64,000 bases of DNA from Diadophis punctatus similis. Its lineage: Eukaryota; Chordata; Lepidosauria; Squamata; Dipsadidae. Below are positions 1-10,115 of the stretch, in pieces. Where the stretch lies: positions 6,686,096 to 6,750,095 of the forward strand of contig JALIGW010000010.1 of the NCBI GenBank assembly GCA_023053685.1. The letters are read 5' to 3'. A program made the translations under genes and the position numbers. A model generated the notes under the pieces. That model searched no databases and had not been told where the DNA came from. It worked only from the letters and a program-made list of their open reading frames with translations. Position 1 is the first letter of the stretch; each line of letters begins with the position of its first letter.

Positions 1-2074
1 GGCCTTCAATTACTGAAGTATCTATGGCTCGTTTAGTACGAATGTTCCCAACTTCATCATATACAGGGACCCCCAATACCTGTCGTTGGCGAAGAGGCGA
101 GAGGAAAAACCCCGGCTTGATAAGGCCTAAAACACAAGATCCACACCAATGGGATGGCAATTGGCTATATGCATATTTTCCACAAATCCAATACATACCA
201 TCCGGTGCTAACCATTTGAGGGAATAATTTTGGGGATCCAAGATGTAATGTTTTAATATTTGTACTGATTCCAGGGCTCTTGCTTCATGGGGCGCTTCCT
301 GACCCTTACCTGACCACCATTGACCATTATTCCAGGCGGATAGACATCTGAGAGCTCCTACCTGTTGGCATCCAGTGGTATGGTTCCGGGTGTAACACAC
401 AGACCCCACTAAATTGGAAGTCAAGGCCCAATTTCCATCTTTTCCTATTGTAGCAGTGAGGTTTCCCACTTTTTCCATCTCAAGCACTGTAGTATAGTTC
501 AGTTCTTGAGCTTCCCAGGGCCATTTTTCCCCCATATTAGTTCCTCCACATACAAAACAGTTGCTTACATTTAAGATGTTTGCTACACTTTCTGCTAATT
601 CAACAAACGTGTTTACCACCTTGGAGGGTAGCTCTTGAAGATTAAGTTTCTCAATTTCCTGATAATAAGACCAAAACAAACTTTTCTTACGACCTATTGA
701 GGTTGTCTTTGTTGTCACTTCTAATTCTAGCAGCGTACCGGGATCAGATCCCTTCCCGTCTATTTGAAATCCCATAACTATGGGCCTAAAAGTGCTTGTT
801 GGAGTGAGGGATAAAATCATAGGATTACATTCGCCCTTTTTACAGTTACTGTTAGCGGTTCCTTTCCTCAAAAATACTTTCAGGGGCCCTACAGGCCCTT
901 TCATCCAGGTTGCAAATGAAACACAAGCCCAGTAGGGACAATAATTTTAATCTATGTTTTGGCATTCAGCACTGCGAGGGCCATTTCTTTCTAAACAAAT
1001 ATATTTATCATTAAACATATATGTGCGTTCCCAATCTAGACCTCCACAGCCTCCTCTGGGAAAGCAAGCCTTATTTATAACTGAGCAGGCATCAAACTGT
1101 AAGGCAACCTGCTGGTTTAATGTTGGCGTTACCACCCTAGTAATTTCTTCTGTCCTCCCACAGGCTTTGTGTCTGAGGATAACTTGATAGTCTGTTACTT
1201 TGGTAGCCTGTTTTGGATCGTAACATTGGATTCCCTGGGAACCATTGCATTGTTTATATGATGTGCCATTTAGTGTACAATCTATAAGGTCAAATTGTGT
1301 ACAGGTTGGAGGGACTGAGGTGTGATATACCAATGTGTGGGTGATCTTATTCCCTGTCATAGTAATATGAATGCAATGCTGACATTGTTTGTAATCAATT
1401 ATTTCCCCTAGAACTCGTTTTCTCCTTATCCGTTTAAGTAATGGGGTTGTAGAGGGGTTATCATTCGTGTTGTTTAAGTGTAAACAAGAGGATGCATAAG
1501 GCAAGCTATTGGTTTCACGGCCAGTTCTGAGCCTACCTTTTCTTTTTCTTGGCTTCAATTCTCTTATTGTTTGACCAAATTCTGGGCTTATTTCTGGAAT
1601 GGAGCGGATAATACAAATCCCCTCCCAGCCAGGTTTTAATTGATTTATGGAAGTAACGCGGTCCCAACCCCAAAATAAAGGATTCCCACAGTCTAACATG
1701 ATAGGGGGTGTTCTTCCTCTATATGGGGCTTGGACACACATGCCTTTTCGCAGTATGTACCCCACAAATTGACATACCTCAGGGTTAACTGATTGCCTTG
1801 TGAAGCAAGCTTCCTTAACGATCTTTTCAAAGGTTTGAGGGAATTGGCAGGGATGAGGCAGTATTCCTATCCAGCATTCAGGCCGTAATGTGAGAGGAGG
1901 GTGACCCTCACATTCCCTCCCACGTCCAACAGTATAAGACTGACTAATGTGAGGCTTGTCACCTGGCAGACTCCACTGTCCCAAATTGCTGATGCACACA
2001 CTATTACCAAGCACCCCACTACAACCTACACGAAGTATCAGAAATATGTTCCATCGAACTGCATCCATCTTCAT
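1..2074 (-). pseudogene. env: ERV env (surface subunit and start of transmembrane subunit), one stop codon
   Basis: The frame opens at an ATG at 2074 followed by a hydrophobic stretch of about 25 residues suited to a signal peptide. It stays in one frame to the left window edge except for a TAA at 947-949. Many cysteines and N-x-S/T sites fit a glycosylated envelope surface protein. A CxxC motif (C-F-V-C, 548-559) sits in the surface subunit's later part, as in gamma-type envelopes. A basic R-x-K-R furin-like site lies at 29-40, so only the first residues of the transmembrane subunit are in the window. Receptor use cannot be inferred. As it stands the stop would truncate the product well before the cleavage site. 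Confidence 0.85.
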
Positions 2075-2285
2075 CCTTTCTTCACCCGTGCGTAAAGAGC
2101 CAGCTTCCAGGTGTGGCCCAGCAGGGGTCTATCTTCACCACTGTGCGATGAAAACCTATTGCCGGTAAGGTTTTTACAGGGTGGCCTTGGAATTATAAAA
2201 GTCCCTATTCTTTTTCCAGATATAAGCAATACACACAGTGCAGCCTATAGCAAAGCAACAAAGAATAAAGTTTTTAATCATCTCT

Positions 2286-4670
2286 TCATTTCCTCAGCCT
2301 TAGTTTCATGGGATCAGCACTTGGTTGAACGGTCCACTGTTCATCTGCTGCTTTCTTAACCCGTGTCCAATGGATCCACGATTTGGATTCAGCAATCTTG
2401 ATAGCTAGTGGAGATGACATGATTACAACATAGGGCCCCTTCCACCGCCCTTCTAATTGTTCCTGTTTCCAATGCTTTACCCACACTCGATCTCCTGGTT
2501 GAAACCCATGACATTTAGTGACTAATCTCGGAGGGGATTGCTCAAGCACATAGTTTCTAAGCTTCTCAATTTGTTTATTCACTTCCTGTACCATTTCCAT
2601 AGCCCATACTCCCCCCTTGTGGCCTAAATCAGGCCATCCTGCTAAACTTCTTCTAAGTAAAGTAGGAGGCTATCCGAACATAAGCTCATATGGTGAGAGC
2701 TTATGTTTTCTTCTTGGGGCACTTCTAATGGCATACAGCGCAAGCGGAAGAGCATCAGGCCATTTCAGGTGTGTTTCCGTACATATTTTAGTAATCCTCT
2801 CTTTTAGGGTGCGGTTCATTCGTTCACACGGCGACCCCGATTGGGGATGGAATGCCGAATGAAACCGCCAGTGCACCCCGATTGCCTTAGCTAATGTTTG
2901 ATTGATATGATGTACAAATTCAGGACCATTATCAGATGAAATATACGTGGGACAGCCATAACGCGGAATTAAGTCTTTCAGTAACACCCTAGCTACCTCT
3001 TGAGCCTTCTTAGTTCTGGTAGGAAAGGCTTCTGGCCATCCTGTATATAAATCAACAATAACTAGCATCGCTTTATAAAATCCACATCTAGGCATGTCTG
3101 TAAAGTCTATCATCACAGTATCCATTGGATAATATGACACAGGTATGGTCCCAGGCGGTAATAGAGGTCCCTGCCTAGGATTCACTTTCGCACAGGTGAT
3201 ACATTGCGATACTACCTTGGCTACAATTCCAGCTAAACCATCAATGTAATAATCACGAGTTAATGCTGCTTCTAATGCTGACTTCCCCATGTGTGTTGCA
3301 TCATGGGATGATTGGACTAATTGCCAAGTTACTGAATAAGGGACATATATTCGTTCTTCTGGAAGAATGTACCACCCCTCCTTTACCATGGCTTTGAGGT
3401 CATTTACTGCCTTTGCACATTCTGATTGTGAGTATGAAGGTTTGATATTTGGCAGAATTACTCCTAAATCCATAGCCACATGAATAGAAAGATCTGGTAA
3501 CGGCTCATTCAACCTGAGCGCTGCAGCTCGTGCTTCAGCATCAGCAGCCCGATTTCCCAAAACAACTCTATCATCTCCTCGTTGGTGTCCCTTGCAATGC
3601 ATAACAGCCACTTTGGCTGGTTTTTGAACTGCTTCAATCAATCGCTGAATCAAATGTCCATGCTGTATATATTTCCCTGCAGAATCTCTAAAGCCACATT
3701 CCTTATATACTGCACCATGTGCATGCAATGTCAAAAAAGCATACTTGCTGTCTGTCCAAACATTCAATTTCTCTCCAGTTGCCCTCTCCAAGGCTCTTAT
3801 TAATGCCCATAATTCAGCCACCTGTGCACTCTTACCACTCCCAAGAGGTCCACTTTCCACCACTCTATCATCATCTACGATTGCATAACCAGCTACTCGC
3901 ATCCCTTCATGGATGTAACTAGAGCCATCTGTATACCAATCATAATCTGCATTTGTTAAGGGAACGTCTGTCAAGTCTGGTCGCATGGAATACATACTTT
4001 CTAATACTTGTAAACAATTGTGCTTCAAATCTACATCTGTGGGCATAAGAGTGGCGGGATTCAGTTTATTTGAAACTATCAACCTAACATGAGGGTTTTC
4101 TCTCATCATAGCCTGATACTTCACCAGTCTTTGACTGCTAATCCACAAGTGTCCTTTTTGATCTAAGATAGCATGAATTGCATGAGGGGTATGTACGTTA
4201 ATAGGGCAAGAAAAAGTATGTTTGTTACAGTCCTGTAACAATTCAGCTATAGCAGCTAAAGCCTTTAGACAATGTGGCCAACCTTGAGCTACCCCATCCA
4301 GCTGTTTGGAGAGGTTGGCAACAGGTTGCTGCCATTTACCAAGTTGTTGTGTCAAAACACCTAAAGCCACATTCAATTTCGTGTCCACATACAAGTTAAA
4401 TGGTTTTTCTAAGTTTGGTAGTGCTAAAGCTGGCGCTTTTGTCAAAGCTTGTTTAATTTCTACAAATGCCTGATTCTGCTCCTCAGTCCAGACAAAAGGG
4501 TCCACGTTGCCCCCCTTAGTAGAAGCATACAAGGGGGCAGCCATTAAGGCGAAATTGGGAATCCAAATTCGGCAGAACCCAGCCAACCCCAAAAATCCTC
4601 TGAGCTGTCTCCTGTTTATGGGTGCGGCAATTGCCAAGACTGCCTGCTTCCGCTCTGGTCCTAATGCCCT
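2286..4670 (-). pseudogene. pol: ERV pol: RT connection, RNase H and integrase
   Basis: This continues the frame of the RT segment after a TGA at 4671-4673. From right to left it carries the RT thumb/connection, an RNase H with the typical T-D-G-S opening and a W-T-D-S-K motif, then integrase with an H/C zinc-binding region, and the D, D, E catalytic residues (in I-D-F-T-D, S-S-D-N-G and C-E-R-M-N contexts). A second in-frame stop (TAG, 2670-2672) separates the integrase core from its C-terminal domain at 2286-2600, which has the G-D-R-V-W-V type motif. It would process the RNA template and join viral DNA to the genome. The frame is otherwise unshifted. Confidence 0.9.
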
Positions 4671-5780
4671 TCAGCCATGCTCAATGTCATATCCCAAGTA
4701 TCGCACACGTTTCTGCACCAATTGTGCCTTCTTTTTAGAGACCCGATAACCACACTCTAATAATAGCGCAAATAGTGCCTTCGTATTATCCCAACAAGTC
4801 TCTTCTGTTTGTCCAGTAACCAACACATCATCCAGATATTGCAACAAAGTATCTCCTTGCTGTCTGGGTACATAATATAATAAATCTCTGGCTAGGGCTG
4901 TTCCAAATAAGGTGGGTGAATTTTTAAAGCCCTGTGGTAATCGGGTCCATGTATACTGCATTTTGGTGCCTGTAATTGGATTTTCCCATTCAAACGCGAA
5001 CAAAGGTTGGCTCACTGGATGTATCGGAATGGTGAAAAAGGCATCTTTTAAATCAATCACAGAAAACCATCTCGCTTGTGGGGGGATCAGACTCAGAAGT
5101 GTGTATGGGTTGGGCACTGCTGGATGTATGGTCACTGTCATGCTGTTAACTATTCTAAGATCCTGAACTGGGCAATATGAACCATCAGGCTTTTTAATCG
5201 GCAGAATAGGTGTGTTCCATGGTGATTGTATGGGTACTAGAATCCCTGCCTTTAAGTATTCTTGAATGCAATCATAAATGGCAGTTATAGCCTCTCTAGA
5301 GCAGGGGCGCTGTCTAATGTGTACTGGGGTTGCTGATGGTTTAACCTCAACTATGATGGGGTGTGTGTGTGCAGCATGACCAGGGGGATTGTCCTCAGAC
5401 CACAATCCTGGCACATCAAATTCCCTCCATTTCTCATCAAGAGTCTCTACTGGCCTGACTACCATTAATCTCCACATTGTGTCTGGTTTGTGTTTGACTG
5501 TAATGTATTGTTGTCCCTCATCGAAAGAAATAGTGGCTCCAAGTTTACTGAGTAAATCCCTACCCAAAAGGGGTATTGGGCACTCAGGAATGTACAAAAA
5601 CTCATGTTGGATTTCTGACCCTTTAAAAGTACAGGTTACAGGTTTAAGGACTTACCGCCCTATGACCTGCCCAGATACCCCCTGTACTTGTATTTGGTGT
5701 GGTCCTGGGGCAGTGATAAGGTTGCTTACCACAGATCTACCTGCCCCTGTATCAACTAGAAATGAAGTATTATGACCCCC
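4671..5780 (-). pseudogene. pol: ERV pol: protease and reverse transcriptase
   Basis: The protease begins near 5760 with an L-V-D-T-G-A active site (D-T-G at 5745-5753). A TAA at 5652-5654 interrupts it before the conserved L-L-G-R-D-L motif near 5560-5590. RT follows, with V-Q-D-L-R, L-D-L-K-D-A-F-F and the catalytic Y-L-D-D (4827-4838). The segment ends at a TGA (4671-4673), then continues in the same frame as the RNase H/integrase segment. Gag and pol share neighbouring frames around 5780-6100, as expected where pol is made by readthrough or frameshifting. The pattern fits a gammaretrovirus-like polymerase. Confidence 0.9.
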
Positions 5781-5786
5781 CAATAT

Positions 5787-6816
5787 TCAAAGTAACCATA
5801 GGCTCAGGGGGGGTCTGTTCCAAGCCTGGTCCCTGTCAGTCCATCCATCCAGTACCAGCCAATCCGATGCCCTCCACTTCAGGTTCTCTCTCAGAGCCGG
5901 GCATACCCCTTCCAGCCTGTGCATACTGTGGGTTCCATCCCCTAGCCAGGTGTCTGGGTGGACCCCCCCTTCCCACAAAGCCGCGGCCAAAAGGGGACCG
6001 TCCTCTCACAAACCTTCCCCTCATCATCAGTCTGCGTGGGCATTCCCTCTGCCAATGACCCTCCGAGCCGCAATGGGCACATTGATTGGGTCCTAAGGTT
6101 CATGTTCTTCCTTGCAATGCCACCGCCAACAACTCTGTCTTTTTATGCATACGGGCATCCCTCTCCTTCTTCTCCACCTTGACCCTCTTAACAAAAACCT
6201 TCCGAGCCACTTCCAACAATTCTGTGGTATTCTTCCCTAATGCTCCCTCCAATCTCTGCAATTTCTTCCGAATATCATCATAACTCTGAGCAATAAATCT
6301 CTCATTCAGCATTCTCACATTATCTGGTGCCCGCGGGTCAACTTGCGTGTACAGTTCATAAGCCTCAATCAGGCGTTGAAGGAAGCTCTCTGGACTCTCA
6401 TCTGCCCCTTGAGTAATCAAAGACGGCTTAGACATATTTACAGGGGGCTTCCCTGCCTTCCTCAGTGCCTCCACAGTCAAATTCTGGTATTCCCGCAACC
6501 GAGTCATCTGAGCCTGATCTTTCGGATCCCATCCAGGGTCTTGCTCTGGTGCTCTCTCTGCCAGTTCTTGTCTCAAATCCTGCACATTCGGGAACCTATC
6601 TCTTATACACCCCCTCACAGCTGCCTTCCATTTCTCCCTCTCTTCTGGTGTCAACAAAGCATTCAACAACTGCTGTACATATTGCCAATTAGGATTATGA
6701 GTTTGCATGATTGTTTGAAACAAATCAGCCATCTCAGTCGGCTTAGCTGACAGAGGCCCATAATGCTGCTTCCAATTCAGCAGATCAGTGGTTGAGAAAG
6801 GACATACTGAAAACAA
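5787..6816 (-). pseudogene. gag: ERV gag: capsid and nucleocapsid
   Basis: The capsid runs from about 6816 to 6200. It includes the P-F-S-T-T-D-L-L-N-W-K start region and a Q-G-x-x-E-S-P-x-x-F-L major homology-like motif. A TGA at 6100-6102 lies between capsid and nucleocapsid. In the same frame beyond it, a CCHC zinc knuckle (C-x2-C-x4-H-x4-C) occupies about 6040-6081. An arginine/glycine-rich tail follows, typical of RNA-binding nucleocapsid. This part is one frame out of register with the matrix segment to its right, so a frameshift lies near 6780-6820. Confidence 0.85.
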
Positions 6817-7673
6817 GGTCTGTATTCCAGCGCTCCCTGTGGATTCAAAACCTGCTGATCCATTTGTCTTAAAGGGGCTACGAAACTTGGTCTGGTAGCA
6901 GCTTCCGCTGCTGCCCTTTCAGCCGCAGCAGCTGCTGCCCTAGCAGCCGCCCTAGTCATCGGACCCACTGGAATATCATCTCCCTCTCTAGCTTCCTCAT
7001 ATTCCTCCTCACTGAAAGCACTCTCTTCTCCCCATTCCTCACTTTTTGCTTTCTTTTGTTTTTGTGCTTTCACCTTCTTCCGGACAGCTGGAGCAGCACT
7101 ATCCACACCCGCAGCACCTTCCCCCATCCCATCAGCAGCAGCTCCTGCTCCTAATTGCCCCAGTGGGGGTGCAAGGGGGATCAAAGGCACTGGTGCATAC
7201 GGCGGGGGATGCAAGATCTCTTCTTCCTCATGAATCAACACCTTTTTCTGGCTGTCAGAGACCTTAGTCTCCGACACCGTCACATCCTTATATCTCTTAG
7301 ACACAACTTTCAACTTCTTCCCTCTTGGTCTAGCCACACACAAACGAACCATTTTAGCCTGGCATTGCAACAGGTCATCTGCTTTCCCTGCTACAGCATC
7401 TCCCCACTGATCTATGTATGGAAATTGATTAAGATATTTCTCCTCAGTAGCAGCTATCAACGATGTGAGATCATCAATGATCTGGTTCTTAAAAGTACCC
7501 TCAGGGGGCCAGCCAACACCCATGTGTGGCCATTGTTGCTCACACAAATAACGTAACCTGTCTTTTGTTACCTTGGGGTAGGGAACCCTATATTGATTAT
7601 GGTTGAAGTAATCATCAAATCCCTTTAACATGCATTCCAGCAGGGTGCTGGAAACGCTACTACCTCCACCCAT
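6777..7673 (-). pseudogene. gag: ERV gag: matrix and proline-rich region
   Basis: It starts at ATG 7673 with M-G-G-G-S-S, an N-myristoylation-type signal expected for membrane-targeted matrix protein. A helical matrix-like domain follows, then a P-P-P-Y late-domain motif (in H-P-P-P-Y-A-P, near 7200). After that comes an alanine-rich, acidic and lysine-rich low-complexity stretch (about 6890-7080). The frame ends at 6777 where it overlaps the capsid frame, so a frameshift splits gag here. The alanine runs are encoded by GCA/GCC-type repeats and may have expanded. Confidence 0.85.
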
Positions 7674-8097
7674 CCTAACACAAAGTCACCGGCCGCCAGC
7701 CCCGGAACTCACGGTCACTGGACGAAACCGCGGCGACTACCCTTCCCACACAACCTAACACGGCTTCGTTAGGACACCTGTCCCGAGCCCAAGGGAGAGA
7801 TCAGTTCCCTTCTTCTATCTTCAAATGAGATAGGTACACTTATTTAATCACATATACTCGCCTGAGACGTCTTGTCCTGGCCAGGATTCAGTTCAGACCT
7901 CCTTTCCTTCCCTCAAGGGTTCTTGGACTTGCCTTCAGCACCATCGGCCCCTTGGAGGTGTCACTGCCGTCTCCCGGAGGTTTAAACCCCCGTGGCGCCT
8001 GGAGAATGTTCAGAAGTGGCCCCTCCCAGGGTCCAAGGGGTCGGGCAGCCCTCAGCGCAATAGCGCCTCGCTTAACGTCCCATCTGGGGTGCAGGAC
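7674..8097 (-). other. ERV leader (5' untranslated region)
   Basis: About 420 bases lie between the LTR and the gag ATG. There is no supported coding region. A primer binding site should lie at 8097-8078 on the minus strand. The sequence there (beginning about GTCCTGCACCCC) did not match a tRNA with confidence, so the primer is left unassigned. Confidence 0.6.
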
Positions 8098-8146
8098 TGT
8101 TGTAGAAAGAATGGGACAAGCAAGCACTTTCCAGGGAAGGAAAAGC

Positions 8147-8152
8147 TTTATT
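8147..8152 (-). terminator. ERV LTR polyadenylation signal
   Basis: AATAAA on the minus strand (context TTCAATAAAGCTT), about 65 bases after the TATA box, as expected for the R region. Confidence 0.6.
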
Positions 8153-8213
8153 GAATGCGCAGGTTCAAAGCAAAGAAAAAGGCCTGAACCCCGAATGCTA
8201 ATCAGGGTCTTTC

Positions 8214-8220
8214 TTTTATA
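8214..8220 (-). promoter_or_regulatory. ERV LTR TATA box
   Basis: TATAAAA on the minus strand within the LTR. Transcription would start about 25-30 bases further left and run antisense to the host gene. Confidence 0.6.
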
Positions 8221-8589
8221 CATTGGTTTACGTATGTATTTCCTATGTCCATTTATGGTATACAATTAGGTAGACATATCTGAAAATAATATAAGGAACT
8301 GGGAACAGTCAGTTAGGCAAATAATACATGTAAGCACAGATGTTTCCAGGCTGTGGTTTGTCCTTGACATTATAGGGAACAACACAAAAGTTCACACACA
8401 AACTAATATAATACTGTAGACATAACGAAACTCCCTTTCTCATGGTCAGCATATCTAGAAAGGATACATATATTATTAGTGCTGACAGGGCAGTTCCTTT
8501 TTGCTTAACTAATGGCTATTGAGATACGTGTTTACTTGCCTTGTAACATTGTCCAGACCTGTCAGGCCTGGCTCTGAGGCCTAATGGAT

Positions 8590-9414
8590 TGTTGCCTCTA
8601 CCTCATGATCAGCCCATGAATTTATATCTATTGAGATCTCCTTGATTTCTAAATTTAATTCAGGTGTAAACCATGCCATATCAATGCGTGACCATGATGC
8701 ATGCCGATTTGAATAAAATGTATATTGCTTTTTCCCTATGTTATGTTCACGCCAGCTATCTTTAATATTTATCTCTTCTATCATTTTTGTAAATGTATTT
8801 GGCAAAATTCTCCTAGTTCCTTTCCTCGGTGTATTACTTTTATAGTCTAATTGTCTATCAACTATCGCATTAAAATCCCCTATTATCCCAGTGTTTTCAT
8901 AATCAAGTTCACCAATAATCTTGTGTAAATGTTGATAAAATATTTTCTGACCTTCGTTTGGGGCATATAATCCCACAATCGCAATTTTTAGCTTATTCAA
9001 TATTATTTCTAGTATAATTATCCTGCCTTCTTTATCTTCATAAATTTGTTTGGCTTCAATATTTTTATTAACATATACAGCAACTCCTCCTTGTTTTTTA
9101 TTTGATGAGGATGTAAATACATTTCCCAATTTGGGATAATTTAATAGATATTCATGTTGTTTTTTAATATGCGTCTCTTGTATTATTATAATATCCAATC
9201 CCATTTTACTCATTTTATGTAAATATCTTTTCCTTTTCTGTGGAGAGTTTAGGCCATTTACATTCACCGACATTAACTCTATTCCATCTTTTATCCCTTT
9301 ATCTGTATTTGGATCTTGTAACCCTTTCTGATCTATTATCTGTATGTTCTTTAAGTCTATTTTCATCCTTTCTTCTGTTATGTAACTCTTCCTTCCTAGT
9401 ATCTTTATTTTCAT
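8590..9414 (-). pseudogene. L1-b ORF2 endonuclease domain
   Basis: This is an apurinic/apyrimidinic-type endonuclease domain, which nicks target DNA for target-primed reverse transcription. Visible motifs in order are V-N-V-N-G-L-N-S, I-Q-E-T-H, I-G-D-F-N-A, S-R-I-D-M-A and S-W-A-D-H, covering the catalytic N, E, D and H positions. The frame is open across the whole domain. It breaks right after the A-D-H motif where the L1 sequence ends, so no reverse transcriptase remains for this copy. Confidence 0.9.
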
Positions 9415-9619
9415 TATACACCTCTTCCTTCTCCATCGGTTGTATAGCCATATCTATTTCTTCCCTTCTATCTCTTGTCTCTCTTTCTACCATCCCCTCT
9501 TCACTTCCAAAATTTTGTAAATAAAAATCTTCTGCTTGTTCTACCGAGTCTAGTTTATATCTTTTATCCTGCCAGGTTACCATAATACCTTCAGGTACCA
9601 ACCATCTAAAATTAATGTT
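9299..9619 (-). pseudogene. L1-b ORF1 C-terminal end
   Basis: This is the end of the ORF1 RNA-binding protein, starting F-R-W-L-V-P-E-G-I-M, followed by a charged tail rich in E, K and R. It overlaps the start of the ORF2 reading frame region. The matching upstream part lies at 16279-16640 on the other side of L1-a. Confidence 0.85.
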
Positions 9620-9631
9620 TCTTTTTGTGAG

Positions 9632-10115
9632 TTTTTTTTTTAAAAATAATCTTTATTAATTATGTAAAAAAGACAAACAAACATCCAAACAAACATAAAA
9701 ACATGTATAAACATATGTAAGAATAAGTAAGAAATATCTTTGAGTATAGAAAACATTGAACATTGAACATACATGTCAACCATCTCGTCGACGCTATCCT
9801 TTTACAGCCTAGTGATACAAAAACATGTTTAATCTTTATAGTTATTATTTACATCATTATCTTTCTTATATCTTCCAATATTTTCCTTATTCTTTTCTCT
9901 TGTTATATTATGTTCAGTCTATTATCATTACAATAAAACAATTTTCCCTTTTTCAACAATGGTTCTTTTGTTCAGCTTGATTAATATTTTATAATCTTGT
10001 AAAATTGTATACATTCCGATATTTTGTTCCGGTCTTTGCGAAAAAGTAGACATTTGTTATTATTTATACTGTCTAAGATCATGACTCATAATGTGTCTAG
10101 GATCATGACACATAA
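9632..10115 (-). other. L1-a 3' UTR and poly-A tail
   Basis: An A/T-rich non-coding stretch between the ORF2 stop and the tail, which is T-rich on the plus strand at 9632-9645. No gene is seen in it. Confidence 0.8.

Larger units (their letters stand above)
1..8548 (-). mobile_element. Class I (gammaretrovirus-like) endogenous retrovirus, truncated by window edge
   Basis: Reading leftward on the minus strand the order is 5' LTR (about 8548-8098), leader, gag, protease, reverse transcriptase, RNase H, integrase and env. The window ends just after the start of the transmembrane env subunit, so the 3' LTR is outside and age cannot be judged from an LTR pair. The capsid, RT and integrase look gammaretrovirus/epsilonretrovirus-like, and the nucleocapsid has a single CCHC knuckle. 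Damage is light: one frameshift in gag and a few in-frame stop codons. It lies antisense to the host gene, next to L1-b. It is an old genomic copy and not a functional virus as it stands. Confidence 0.9.
8098..8548 (-). repeat. ERV 5' LTR (approximate bounds)
   Basis: The bounds were chosen from short inverted ends, TGTT at the start and AACA at the end on the minus strand. A TATAAAA box and an AATAAA signal lie inside it at spacing typical for U3-R-U5. The true start could be up to 30 bases further right, because 8549-8590 is not clearly LTR or L1. Confidence 0.6.

Noticed and set aside
8078..8097. ERV primer binding site matching a lysine or proline tRNA
   Set aside because: The match was too weak to name a primer without a tRNA search.
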